The notes beneath the pieces are model-generated. The model did no database searches and was not told the origin of the DNA. It saw only the letters and a list, made by a program, of their open reading frames with translations. This document shows positions 1 to 7,000 of a stretch of DNA of 7,001 bases, piece after piece (the stretch's first letter is position 1; each line of letters opens with the position of its first letter). The stretch is from an uncultured Caulobacteraceae bacterium (GTDB taxonomy: Bacteria; Pseudomonadota; Alphaproteobacteria; Caulobacterales; Caulobacteraceae). The DNA lies in the NCBI GenBank assembly GCA_946482375.1, contig CAMLRH010000137.1, forward strand, positions 1-7,001. The letters run 5' to 3'. The position numbers and the translations under genes were made by a program.

Positions 1-1
1 C

Positions 2-1471
2 AGCGCAGGCCTGCTGGCTACCGCCAACGCCAGCGCCGAGACCCTGGCAGACGCCATCGCGCTGGCCTACCAGACCAACCCCACGCTGCAGGAGCAGCGG
101 GCGACCCAGCGCGCGCTCGACGAGAACTACGTCCAGGCCCGCACCGGCCTGCGCCCCACGGTCGAGGCCACCCTCCAGGCGACCGAGCGCGAAGTGACGA
201 CCGGCAGCGATCGCGGCACCGACACCGACGGTGACGGCGAGATCGACATCGTGCTGACGCCCGAGGGAACCAACATCCGCTCGGGCACGAGCGAGGGCGC
301 CCTCAGCATCACCCAGCCGGTCTACACGGGCGGACGGGTGACCTCCCAGATTTCCGCCTCCGAGGCCGACGTGATGGCCGGGCGCGAGGCCCTGCGCCAG
401 GTCGAGGCCGCCGTGCTGCTCGGCGTCGTGCAGGCCTTTGTCGACGTGCGCCGCGACCAGGAACGGCTGCGCATCAGCCAGGAGAACGTCGCCGTCCTGC
501 AGCGCCAGCTGGAGGAATCCACCGCCCGCTTCGAGGTCGGCGAGATCACCCGCACCGACGTCGCCCAGTCCGAAGCACGGCTTGCCGCCTCGCGCGCGTC
601 GCTGGCCTCGGCCCAGGCGCTGCTCGCCATCTCCAGAGCCAACTACGCCGCCGTCGTCGGTCAGAACCCGGGCGAGCTCGCGCCCGAGCCGTCGCTGGCG
701 GCCTTGCTGCCGCCCACGGTCGAGCAGGCCTTCGAACAGGCGCAGGAGAACAATCCCGCCGTCCGCACCGCCGGCTATTCGGAGCGCGCCAGCCGCGCCC
801 GCGTCGCCGCTGCTCGCGCCCAGCGCCGCCCGATCGTCGGCCTGCGCGGCGACATCGGCTACTCGGCCGCCGAGAACGGCGACGCCGGCAACCAGTTCGG
901 CGACTACGACCGCGCCATCTCGGGCTCGGTGGTGGCGACCGTGCCGATCTTCACCGGCGGCCTGACCAACTCGCAGGTCCGCCAGGCTGCGGAGCGCAAC
1001 AACGCCGACCGCATCGCCATCGAAGGCGCCCGCCGCGATGCCCTGCAGGACGTCGCCCAGGCCTGGAACGGCCTGCTCGGCGCCCGCGCCAACCTGGTCG
1101 CCAACGAAGAGGGTGTCCGCGCCGGCCGCATCGCCTTCGAAGGCACCCGCGAGGAGGCGCAGGTTGGTCTGCGCACGACGCTGGATGTGCTCAACGCCGA
1201 GCAGGAACTGCGTCAGGCCGAACTGGCGCTGGTGACCGCGCGGCGCGACGAGTATGTCGCCGCCGCCCAGGTGCTGGCCGCCATCGGCGAGCTGGAGGCG
1301 CGCAACCTCGTCCAGGGCGTCGAGATCTACGACCCCGCGACCAACTTCAACCGCGTCAGGCGCAGCTGGGGCTGGGTGCCGTGGGAGCATCTGGTCGAGG
1401 TCATCGACCGCGTCGGCGCGCCGCCCATCGGCGCCGACCCGGCTGAGTCGCCGGTCGCGGGCGAGAAATAG
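2..1471 (+). CDS. tolC: TolC-family outer-membrane channel protein, 5'-truncated by the window edge
   Basis: Forms the trimeric outer-membrane duct and periplasmic tunnel of tripartite efflux pumps or type I secretion systems. The reading frame is open from base 2, so the true start lies before the window; 489 residues are visible. The first 12 (ending ANASA) look like the tail of a signal peptide cut before ETLADAIALAYQTNPTL, the usual mature TolC start. The family's internal duplication is visible: PVYTGG (visible residues 106-111) and PIFTGG (315-320) each end an outer-membrane strand segment and are followed by long Ala/Glu/Arg/Gln-rich helices (for example RFEVGEITRTDVAQSEARL and VGLRTTLDVLNAEQELRQAE). 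The tail after the last helix carries a Trp-rich stretch (SWGWVPWEHLVEVIDRV) and a Pro/Ala-rich end. An Asp-rich insert (DTDGDGEID) sits in the first predicted surface loop. popZ follows after 72 bases. From memory, C. crescentus has the S-layer exporter channel paralogue rsaFb in this place, so an RsaF-like secretion role is plausible; the partner pump is not in the window. Confidence 0.95.
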   Translation, partial: SAGLLATANASAETLADAIALAYQTNPTLQEQRATQRALDENYVQARTGLRPTVEATLQATEREVTTGSDRGTDTDGDGEIDIVLTPEGTNIRSGTSEGALSITQPVYTGGRVTSQISASEADVMAGREALRQVEAAVLLGVVQAFVDVRRDQERLRISQENVAVLQRQLEESTARFEVGEITRTDVAQSEARLAASRASLASAQALLAISRANYAAVVGQNPGELAPEPSLAALLPPTVEQAFEQAQENNPAVRTAGYSERASRARVAAARAQRRPIVGLRGDIGYSAAENGDAGNQFGDYDRAISGSVVATVPIFTGGLTNSQVRQAAERNNADRIAIEGARRDALQDVAQAWNGLLGARANLVANEEGVRAGRIAFEGTREEAQVGLRTTLDVLNAEQELRQAELALVTARRDEYVAAAQVLAAIGELEARNLVQGVEIYDPATNFNRVRRSWGWVPWEHLVEVIDRVGAPPIGADPAESPVAGEK

Positions 1472-1543
1472 CGTCCAGACGTTTGCAAGGATGAGGGCTC
1501 GCGTTAGGGTGCTGCGCTTCGCACCCAACGCCTCAGGCCGCCC
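1472..1543 (+). promoter_or_regulatory. popZ leader with a perfect hairpin and possible weak promoter
   Basis: This 72-base gap between the channel gene and popZ contains a perfect 6-bp inverted repeat (gggtgc at 1507-1512, gcaccc at 1521-1526, 8-base loop). No T-run follows, so it is not a convincing intrinsic terminator. A TTGCAA at 1483-1488 and a TAGGGT at 1505-1510, 16 bases apart, could be a degenerate promoter, but the -10 half is poor. No clear Shine-Dalgarno sequence precedes the popZ ATG; only cagg about 8 bases upstream. Whether popZ has its own promoter or reads through from the channel gene cannot be decided here. Confidence 0.25.
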
Positions 1544-2056
1544 ATGTCCGACCAGACCGCTCCGGAACCGACGATGGAGGAAATCCTCGCCTCCATCCGC
1601 CGCATCATCTCCGAAGACGACGCCCCCAAGGGCGAGGGCGAACAGATGGCCGCCGCCCCGGCGGACGAGGAAGAGGATGTGCTGGAACTGACCGAACGCG
1701 CCCACGAGGAGGACCCCGCCGAGACCGGCGAGGAGGTCATGGCGCCGCCCGAACCCGAAGCGCCGCCGTTCGTCGAGGCCCGGCCTGAACCCGTCCGCGC
1801 CGCCGAGCCCGTCGTCCCGCCACCGGCCCGTGAGGAGCCGCTGCTCAGCCGCCGCGCCGCCACCGTCGCCGCCTCCTCCTTCCGCGAACTGTCCGCCGCC
1901 GCCCAGCCGCCGCGCGAGAGCCGCACGCTGGAAGACCTCGCCCGCGAGATGCTGCAGCCGATGCTGCGCCAGTGGCTCGACGACAACCTGCCCCGCATCG
2001 TCGAAAGCGCCGTCCGCGAAGAGGTCGAGCGCATTTCCCGCAGCCGAGTAGGGTAA
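1544..2056 (+). CDS. popZ: PopZ-family polar organizing protein (DUF2497)
   Basis: PopZ self-assembles into a cytoplasmic matrix at the cell pole that anchors the chromosome origin through ParB and recruits cell-cycle regulators. The 170-residue product is close to the C. crescentus protein (about 177). Three parts are visible. Residues 9-26 (PTMEEILASIRRIISEDD) are the conserved N-terminal helix that binds client proteins. Residues 27-100 are a disordered-looking linker with about 22 acidic residues, 15 prolines and only 5 basic residues. Residues 127-166 (from SRTLEDLAREMLQPMLRQWL on) are the C-terminal oligomerization helices. The ATG at 1544 is chosen because it gives the family's typical MSDQ-EPTMEEIL beginning; a downstream ATG at 1574 would cut into the conserved helix. 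The Shine-Dalgarno is weak. The gene is followed directly by an inverted repeat. The call rests on the two conserved ends; function is inferred from the Caulobacter homologue. Confidence 0.93.
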   Translation: MSDQTAPEPTMEEILASIRRIISEDDAPKGEGEQMAAAPADEEEDVLELTERAHEEDPAETGEEVMAPPEPEAPPFVEARPEPVRAAEPVVPPPAREEPLLSRRAATVAASSFRELSAAAQPPRESRTLEDLAREMLQPMLRQWLDDNLPRIVESAVREEVERISRSRVG

Positions 2057-2060
2057 CCCC

Positions 2061-2163
2061 AACACCGCTCACCCCGGCGAAAGCCGGGGCCCAGTTCTTT
2101 GACCGATAAGCGGTGCATGGAAAGGCCTGGGTCCCGGCTTTCGCCGGGATGAGCGGAAGTGTT
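2061..2163. repeat. Intergenic palindromic repeat between popZ and valS
   Basis: An imperfect inverted repeat starts five bases after the popZ stop. The left arm (2061-2094) pairs with the right arm (2127-2163) with one mismatch, one G-T wobble and a 3-base bulge; a few more pairs are possible at 2096-2100 with 2121-2125. The central spacer holds a mini-hairpin (accg 2102-2105 with cggt 2111-2114). Each arm is itself a palindrome: ccccggcgaaagccgggg at 2072-2089 is a 7-bp stem with a GAAA tetraloop, and 2133-2148 is its near-complement. The core CCCGGCGAAAGCCGGG with flanking CCCAG is, from memory, a common dispersed intergenic repeat in Caulobacterales and related alphaproteobacteria. A short ttcttt after the first hairpin hints at weak terminator or mRNA 3'-end activity, but there is no proper T-run. 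Translated on the + strand it gives the WVPAFAGM peptide often seen at wrongly extended N-termini. Confidence 0.85.
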
Positions 2164-2193
2164 ATTGCCGCTCCCGTCCAGCCCGATCCCGAG

Positions 2194-4857
2194 ATGCTCG
2201 AAAAGACCTTCGATCCCAAGTCCGTCGAACCGCGCCTCTACAAGGCCTGGGAGGCTTCCGGCGCCTTTGCGCCAGAGGCGGCGCCGGCGGACGCCGAACC
2301 CTTCACCATCGTCATCCCGCCGCCGAACGTCACCGGCTCGCTGCACATCGGGCACGCGCTGAACAACACGCTGCAGGACGTGCTGACCCGCTTCGAGCGG
2401 ATGCGCGGGAAGGCGGCGCTGTGGCTACCCGGCACGGATCACGCCGGCATCGCGACGCAAATGGTTGTCGAGCGCCAGCTGGCCGCCGAGGGCAACATCG
2501 GCCGCCGCGATATGGGTCGCGAGGCCTTCGTCGATAAGGTCTGGGAATGGAAGGCCCAGTCCGGCGGCCAGATCGTCCACCAGCTGCGCCGTCTCGGCGC
2601 CTCCTGCGACTGGAGCCGTGAGCGGTTCACCCTTGATCCCGGCCTGTCGGCGGCCGTGCGCAAGGTGTTCGTGCGGCTCTACAAGGAAAACCTCATCTAC
2701 CGCGACAAGCGGCTGGTGAACTGGGACCCGCATTTCCAGACCGCCATCTCCGACCTCGAGGTCGAGCAGAAGGAGGTCGACGGCCAGTACTGGCACTTCG
2801 CCTATCCGCTGGAGGACGGGACCGGCGAGGTCGTGGTCGCCACGACCCGGCCCGAGACCATGCTGGGCGACACCGGCGTCGCCGTTCACCCGGACGACGA
2901 GCGCTACACCAGGCTGGTCGGCAAGATGGTTCGCCTGCCCATCGTCGGCCGGCAGATACCGATCGTCGCCGACGACTACGCCGATCCGGAAAAAGGCTCC
3001 GGCGCGGTGAAGATCACGCCCGCGCACGACTTCAACGACTTCCAGGTCGGCAAGCGCGCGGGGCTGGACGCCATCAACATCCTCGACGAGTTCGGCAAGC
3101 TCAATGCCAACGTCCCCGAGGAATTCCGCGGCCAGGACCGCTTCGCCGCCCGCAAGATGGTGGTCGAGCGGATGGAGGAACTGGGCCTGCTGCGCGGCAT
3201 CGAGAAGACCCGCCACGTCGTCCCGCACGGCGACCGCTCGGGCGTGGTCATCGAGCCCTACCTGACCGACCAGTGGTACGTGGACGCCGCGACGCTGGCC
3301 AAGCCCGCGCTGAAGGCGGTCGAGGATGGCGCCACCACCTTCTCGCCGAAGCACTGGGAGAAGACCTACTTCGAGTGGCTGCGGAACATCGAGCCGTGGT
3401 GCATCTCGCGTCAGCTCTGGTGGGGCCACCGCATCCCGGCCTGGTACGGCCCTGACGGTCACGTCTTCGTCGAAGAGAGCGCCGAGGAGGCGCAGGCCGC
3501 CGCCCAGATCCACTATGGCGAGGAAGCCATCCTGCGCCAGGACGAGGACGTGCTCGACACCTGGTTCTCGTCGGGTCTGTGGCCGTTCTCGACGCTGGGC
3601 TGGCCCGAGCAGACCGACGACCTCAAGCGTTTCTATCCGACCAGCATCCTGATCACGAGCTTCGACATCATCTTCTTCTGGGTCGCCCGGATGATGATGC
3701 TGGGCCTGCATTTCACGGGCGAGGTCCCGTTTGAGCGGGTGTTCATCAACGCGCTCGTCCGCGACGCCCACGGCGCGAAGATGTCGAAGTCGAAAGGCAA
3801 CGTCGTCGATCCGCTGGGGCTGGTCGACAAGTACGGCGCCGACGCCGTGCGCTTCACGATGACGGCGCTGTCGGGACCGAACCGCGACATCAAGCTCTCG
3901 GAACAGCGCATCGAGGGCTACCGTAACTTCGGCACCAAGCTCTGGAACGCCGCGCGCTTCTGCCAGATGAACGAGTGCGTCCGCGTCGAGGGCTTCGATC
4001 CGGCCGGCGTCACCCAGACCATCAACAAGTGGATCCGCGGCGAAACGGCGAAGACCGCCGCCGAGGTCACGCGTGCGCTGGAGGCCTGCGCCTTCGACGA
4101 CGCGGCCGGGGCCCTCTATCGCTTCGTCTGGAACGTCTTCTGCGACTGGTACCTGGAGCTCGCCAAGCCGATCCTCAACGGCGACGACCCCACCGCCCAG
4201 GAAGAGACCCGCGCCACAGCCGCCTGGGTGCTCGACGAGTGCCTGAAGCTGCTCCACCCGGTGATGCCCTTCATCACCGAGGAGCTGTGGGACAAGACCG
4301 CCGAGTTCGGGGCAAAGCGTAAGGGCTTCCTGATGACGACGGCGTGGCCGCAACTCCCGCTGTCCTACGTCGACAACGAGGCCGAGGAGGAGATCGGCTG
4401 GCTTGTCGACCTGGTCACCGAGATCCGCTCGATCCGCGCCGAGATGAACGTGCCGCCCTCGGCGCGCGCCCCACTGACCGTCAGCGGCGCCAACGCCGCC
4501 ACGCTCGAGCGCCTCACCCGCCACCGTGACCTGATACTGACGCTGGCCCGCCTCAGCGACGTCCGCGAAGCCGAGGAGGCGGGCGCCGGGACCGTGCCCT
4601 TCGTCATCGGCGAAGCTACCGGCGCGCTCGGCATCGCGGGCTTCATCGACCTGGCCGCCGAAAAGGGGCGCCTCTCCAAGGAAATCGCCGGTCACGCTTC
4701 CGACATCGACCGCACGGCCAAGAAGCTCGCCAACGCCGACTTCGTCGCCCGCGCGCCCGAGGAGGTGGTCGAGGAAAACCGCGAACGCCTCGCTGAAGCC
4801 GAAGCGGCGAAGGCCAAGCTGGAGGCCGCGCTGGCGAGGCTGGAGACCGTGGCCTGA
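2194..4857 (+). CDS. valS: Valyl-tRNA synthetase
   Basis: Cytoplasmic class Ia aminoacyl-tRNA synthetase that charges tRNA-Val with valine using ATP and hydrolyses mischarged Thr-tRNA-Val. The 887-residue protein shows the full architecture. The Rossmann catalytic core begins with [13 protein letters not shown], with HIGH at 51-54. The CP1 editing domain includes [13 protein letters not shown] (217-229) and [10 protein letters not shown] (274-283). The second half of the catalytic core carries KMSKS at 529-533 ([14 protein letters not shown]). An anticodon-binding helical domain covers roughly 610-750 ([21 protein letters not shown]). A C-terminal coiled-coil tRNA-binding arm spans about 818-887. 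All signature residues are intact. The start at 2194 ([13 protein letters not shown]) matches the usual family N-terminus; in-frame ATGs at 2113 and 2149 lie inside the upstream repeat and would add repeat-encoded residues. There is no strong Shine-Dalgarno before 2194. The last base of the stop codon is the first base of the next repeat. Confidence 0.97.
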   Translation: MLEKTFDPKSVEPRLYKAWEASGAFAPEAAPADAEPFTIVIPPPNVTGSLHIGHALNNTLQDVLTRFERMRGKAALWLPGTDHAGIATQMVVERQLAAEGNIGRRDMGREAFVDKVWEWKAQSGGQIVHQLRRLGASCDWSRERFTLDPGLSAAVRKVFVRLYKENLIYRDKRLVNWDPHFQTAISDLEVEQKEVDGQYWHFAYPLEDGTGEVVVATTRPETMLGDTGVAVHPDDERYTRLVGKMVRLPIVGRQIPIVADDYADPEKGSGAVKITPAHDFNDFQVGKRAGLDAINILDEFGKLNANVPEEFRGQDRFAARKMVVERMEELGLLRGIEKTRHVVPHGDRSGVVIEPYLTDQWYVDAATLAKPALKAVEDGATTFSPKHWEKTYFEWLRNIEPWCISRQLWWGHRIPAWYGPDGHVFVEESAEEAQAAAQIHYGEEAILRQDEDVLDTWFSSGLWPFSTLGWPEQTDDLKRFYPTSILITSFDIIFFWVARMMMLGLHFTGEVPFERVFINALVRDAHGAKMSKSKGNVVDPLGLVDKYGADAVRFTMTALSGPNRDIKLSEQRIEGYRNFGTKLWNAARFCQMNECVRVEGFDPAGVTQTINKWIRGETAKTAAEVTRALEACAFDDAAGALYRFVWNVFCDWYLELAKPILNGDDPTAQEETRATAAWVLDECLKLLHPVMPFITEELWDKTAEFGAKRKGFLMTTAWPQLPLSYVDNEAEEEIGWLVDLVTEIRSIRAEMNVPPSARAPLTVSGANAATLERLTRHRDLILTLARLSDVREAEEAGAGTVPFVIGEATGALGIAGFIDLAAEKGRLSKEIAGHASDIDRTAKKLANADFVARAPEEVVEENRERLAEAEAAKAKLEAALARLETVA

Positions 4858-4973
4858 CTTTTCCCTCCCCTTCATGGGGAGGGTGGCTCGCGAAGCGAGA
4901 CGGGTGGGGCTGTGTCGGACTCCCCCACCCGATGGCTCCGCCATCTTCCTCCCCATGAAGGGGAGGGGGAAGT
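4857..4973. repeat. Intergenic cloverleaf-forming repeat after valS
   Basis: The outer arms 4857-4883 and 4947-4973 pair over 27 bp without a mismatch if three G-U wobbles are allowed. Inside lie three more hairpins in series: ctcgc-GAA-gcgag (4887-4899), cgggtgggg with ccccacccg (4901-4909 with 4923-4931, 13-base loop), and atggc-TCC-gccat (4932-4944). Together they draw a four-way junction. The arms also contain the smaller palindrome ccccttcatgggg. From memory, the motif GGAGGGTGGCTCGCGAAGCG is a frequent dispersed intergenic repeat in Caulobacter/Brevundimonas and other alphaproteobacteria; its function is not known to me. It could act as an mRNA 3' stabilizer or transcription attenuator for valS. 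It has no transposase gene and no T-run typical of an intrinsic terminator. Confidence 0.85.
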
Positions 4974-5069
4974 CCGCCTCAAACACCCGTTTGCATCATC
5001 CCCGTCCGTATGCTTTCACGGAACCCAAGGCGCCGCCCCAAAACGCAGAGCGCTATCGGGAGATTTGTG
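4974..5069 (+). promoter_or_regulatory. Upstream region of the acyl-CoA ligase, promoter not resolved
   Basis: This stretch of about 96 bases separates the cloverleaf repeat from the ligase start and is noticeably less structured. It holds a TTGCAT (4991-4996) and a TATGCT (5009-5014), but they are only 12 bases apart, so a standard promoter cannot be claimed. Because the repeat intervenes, a promoter for the ligase gene is expected here; this is inference. Confidence 0.25.
5058..5063 (+). promoter_or_regulatory. Ribosome binding site of the acyl-CoA ligase
   Basis: GGGAGA ends 6 bases before the ATG at 5070, a good Shine-Dalgarno match and spacing. It decides the start in favour of 5070 over the in-frame ATG at 5010, which would add 20 Arg/Pro-rich residues unlike the family and has no such site. 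Confidence 0.6.
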
Positions 5070-6827
5070 ATGACCGACGCCGCCCCCCAAGAGGCGCCGA
5101 AGCCCTGGCCCGCCATGTCCATCCAGCAGGCGCACGCGCTGCTGACCGCCCCCGGGTCGGTGATGGAGATGGAGGAGGTAGACATCCGCGGTGTGCGGAC
5201 GCGGGTGTGGAAATACCTGCCGCCGAACCTGCGCAGCGTCGTCGAGATCGGCCGCGCCTTCGGGCCTCGCGTCTTCCTCGTCTATGAGGACGAGCGGGCG
5301 ACCTTTGAGGCCTTCTACCGCGCCGTCGCCGCCTTCGCCGAGGAACTGAAGTCCAGGGGTGTGAAGAAGGGCGACCGCGTCGCCCTGATCATGCGCAACC
5401 TGCCGGAATGGCCGGTGGCCTTCTACGCGGCTGTCTCGCTGGGCGCGATCGTGACGCCGCTGAACGCCTGGTGGACCGGGCCCGAGCTGGAATACGGCCT
5501 GACCGACAGCGGCTCCAAGATCGCCATCATGGACGCCGAGCGCGCCGAGCGGCTGCGCGAGCATCTGCCCAACTGCCCCGACCTGCGTCACGTCTACGTC
5601 AGCCGCGCCTCCGAGGAAGTGAATCACCCGGCGGTGACCCAGATGGAATCGGTGATCGGCGGCGCCAACGACTGGGCGAACCTGCCCGACCGGCCGCTGC
5701 CGGACGTGGAGATCGGCCCCGAGGACGACGCCACCATCTTCTACACGTCGGGCACCACGGGTAAGCCGAAGGGGGCGCTGGCGACCCAGCGCAATGTGCT
5801 GACCAACATCTTGTCGTCGGCCAGTTCGGCGGCGCGGTCGTTCCTGCGCCGGGGCGAGCAACCGCCCGCGCCCGACCCGAACGCACCGCAGCGGTCCAGC
5901 CTGATCAGCGTGCCGTTCTTCCACGCCACCGGCTGCTTCGCCGTGCTGAACCCCAGCCTGTTCGCGGGGGGCAAGCTGGTGATGATGCACAAGTGGGACC
6001 CCGTCCGCGCCTTCCAGCTCATCGAGCGCGAGAAGGTGACCCTCGCCGGCGGCGTGCCGACGATCGCCTGGCAGCTCATCGAGCATCCGGCGCGCAAGGA
6101 CTACGACCTGTCGTCGCTGGAAAACGTCTCCTACGGCGGCGCGCCCTCGGCGCCTGAACTCGTTCGCAAGATCAAGGAGACCTGGCCCAAGTCGCAGCCC
6201 GGCAACGGCTGGGGCATGACCGAAACCTCGGCCACGGCGACGCAACACGGCGCCGAGGACTACGAACACCGCCCCGACAGCTGCGGCCCGGCCGTGCCCG
6301 TGGGCGAGGCGAAGATCATGTCGCTGGACGACAACCCCCGCGAACTCCCCATCGGCGAGGTCGGCGAGCTGTGGTTCAAGGGGCCGCAGGTGGTGAAGGG
6401 CTACTGGAACAAGCCGGAAGCCACGGCCCAGACCTTCGTCGACGGCTGGGTGAAGACCGGCGACCTGGCGCGCATGGACGCGGAGGGCTTCGTCTTCATC
6501 ATCGACCGGGCCAAGGACATGCTGATCCGGGGCGGCGAGAACATCTACTGCATTGAGGTCGAGAACGTCCTCTACGACCACCCCGCGGTGATGGACGCCG
6601 CACTTGTCGGCATCCCGCACAAGACGCTGGGCGAGGAGCCCGCGGCGGTCGTCACCCTCAAGCCCGGCGCGCATGCGACCGAGGCCGAACTGCGCGCCCA
6701 CGTCGCCGACCATCTGGCCGCCTTCAAGGTGCCGGTCCGCATCGTCTTCTGGCACGAAACCCTGCCGCGCAACGCCAACGGCAAGATCATGAAGAACGAG
6801 CTGAAGAAAGTCTTCGACGCTGCCTAG
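5070..6827 (+). CDS. Class I adenylate-forming enzyme, probable acyl-CoA synthetase (AMP-dependent ligase)
   Basis: Predicted to activate a carboxylic acid with ATP to an acyl-adenylate and transfer it to CoA, most likely a fatty or other hydrophobic acid in the cytoplasm. The 585-residue length is normal for the ANL superfamily. Motifs occur in order: the P-loop-like A3 YTSGTTGKPKG (225-235); A5 GWGMTETSAT (380-389); A7 with TGD ending at Asp465; the hinge/A8 region IIDRAKDMLIRGGENIYCIE from about 477, with Asp479 and Arg480; and the A10 lysine Lys572 in NANGKIMK near the end. All expected catalytic residues are present. The N-terminal part includes NLPEWPVAFYAAVSLGAIV, typical of FadD-like ligases. 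No carrier-protein domain follows, so an NRPS module is unlikely. The substrate cannot be read from sequence; long-chain, medium-chain or aromatic acids are all possible. Its stop codon overlaps that of the convergent amidase gene. Confidence 0.93.
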   Translation: MTDAAPQEAPKPWPAMSIQQAHALLTAPGSVMEMEEVDIRGVRTRVWKYLPPNLRSVVEIGRAFGPRVFLVYEDERATFEAFYRAVAAFAEELKSRGVKKGDRVALIMRNLPEWPVAFYAAVSLGAIVTPLNAWWTGPELEYGLTDSGSKIAIMDAERAERLREHLPNCPDLRHVYVSRASEEVNHPAVTQMESVIGGANDWANLPDRPLPDVEIGPEDDATIFYTSGTTGKPKGALATQRNVLTNILSSASSAARSFLRRGEQPPAPDPNAPQRSSLISVPFFHATGCFAVLNPSLFAGGKLVMMHKWDPVRAFQLIEREKVTLAGGVPTIAWQLIEHPARKDYDLSSLENVSYGGAPSAPELVRKIKETWPKSQPGNGWGMTETSATATQHGAEDYEHRPDSCGPAVPVGEAKIMSLDDNPRELPIGEVGELWFKGPQVVKGYWNKPEATAQTFVDGWVKTGDLARMDAEGFVFIIDRAKDMLIRGGENIYCIEVENVLYDHPAVMDAALVGIPHKTLGEEPAAVVTLKPGAHATEAELRAHVADHLAAFKVPVRIVFWHETLPRNANGKIMKNELKKVFDAA

Positions 6828-7000
6828 GTGATCGAGACCGGCGGTCGCCGCAGCGCCCACGGCCGCGCCGCTTCCAGCTCATAGGCCAGTTCGAACAACG
6901 TCCGCTCGTCGCCTTTGCGCGCCATGAAGTGTGAGCCCACCGGCAACCCCGTCGGCGTCCAGGCCAGCGGCACGCTCATCGCCGGCGCCCCCGCCACATT
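6824..7000 (-). CDS. Amidase-signature family enzyme, C-terminal end only
   Basis: The last 58 codons of a gene entering from the right edge on the minus strand. The peptide NVAGAPAMSVPLAWTPTGLP, continuing VGSHFMARKGDERTLFELA and YELEAARPWALRRPPVSIT, is the typical C-terminus of amidase-signature hydrolases: N-x-AG-P-A, GLPVG-HF-AR-GDE-TLF-LA--LE-A-PW. The family hydrolyses amide bonds with a Ser-cisSer-Lys triad, which lies upstream and outside the window. The ending resembles the 6-aminohexanoate cyclic dimer hydrolase-like branch, but the substrate cannot be assigned and GatA cannot be formally excluded from so short a piece. The stop TAG reads as CTA at 6824-6826 on the + strand, within the same CTAG as the ligase stop, so there is no intergenic space and no terminator between them. 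Confidence 0.88.
   Translation of the reverse strand, partial: NVAGAPAMSVPLAWTPTGLPVGSHFMARKGDERTLFELAYELEAARPWALRRPPVSIT

Noticed and set aside
194..196. GTG as the start of the TolC-family gene
   Set aside because: The frame is open and family-like back to base 2, including a signal-peptide end and the mature N-terminus, so this GTG is an internal valine codon.
1507..1526. Intrinsic terminator after the TolC-family gene
   Set aside because: The stem is short and is not followed by a T-run.
2061..2163. Insertion sequence or CRISPR repeat unit
   Set aside because: There is no transposase frame, no target duplication that I can see and only one copy pair in inverted orientation; it fits a dispersed palindromic intergenic repeat.
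1504..2355. 283-codon minus-strand frame across popZ and the repeat
   Set aside because: Ser/Arg/Gly low-complexity translation that spans the intergenic repeat; an artefact of base composition.
4857..4973. tRNA gene suggested by the cloverleaf shape
   Set aside because: The outer stem is far too long, the three arms lack tRNA sequence landmarks such as a GTTC T-loop, and the element matches a known style of intergenic repeat.
2425..4986. 853-codon open frame on the minus strand opposite valS
   Set aside because: It mirrors the strongly biased codons of valS; the translation is low-complexity Val/Asp/Gly/Leu/Arg-rich and matches no family I recognise.
4991..5014. TTGCAT/TATGCT promoter for the ligase gene
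   Set aside because: The 12-base spacing is too short for a standard sigma-70-type promoter, and no other evidence supports it.
4874..5287. Small + strand gene starting in the cloverleaf repeat
   Set aside because: It is translated repeat followed by an out-of-frame reading of the ligase; no conserved features.
5016..6860. 614-codon open frame on the minus strand opposite the acyl-CoA ligase
   Set aside because: Same GC-driven shadow effect; it also runs over the start of the real ligase gene and the end of the amidase gene, and has no recognisable domains.
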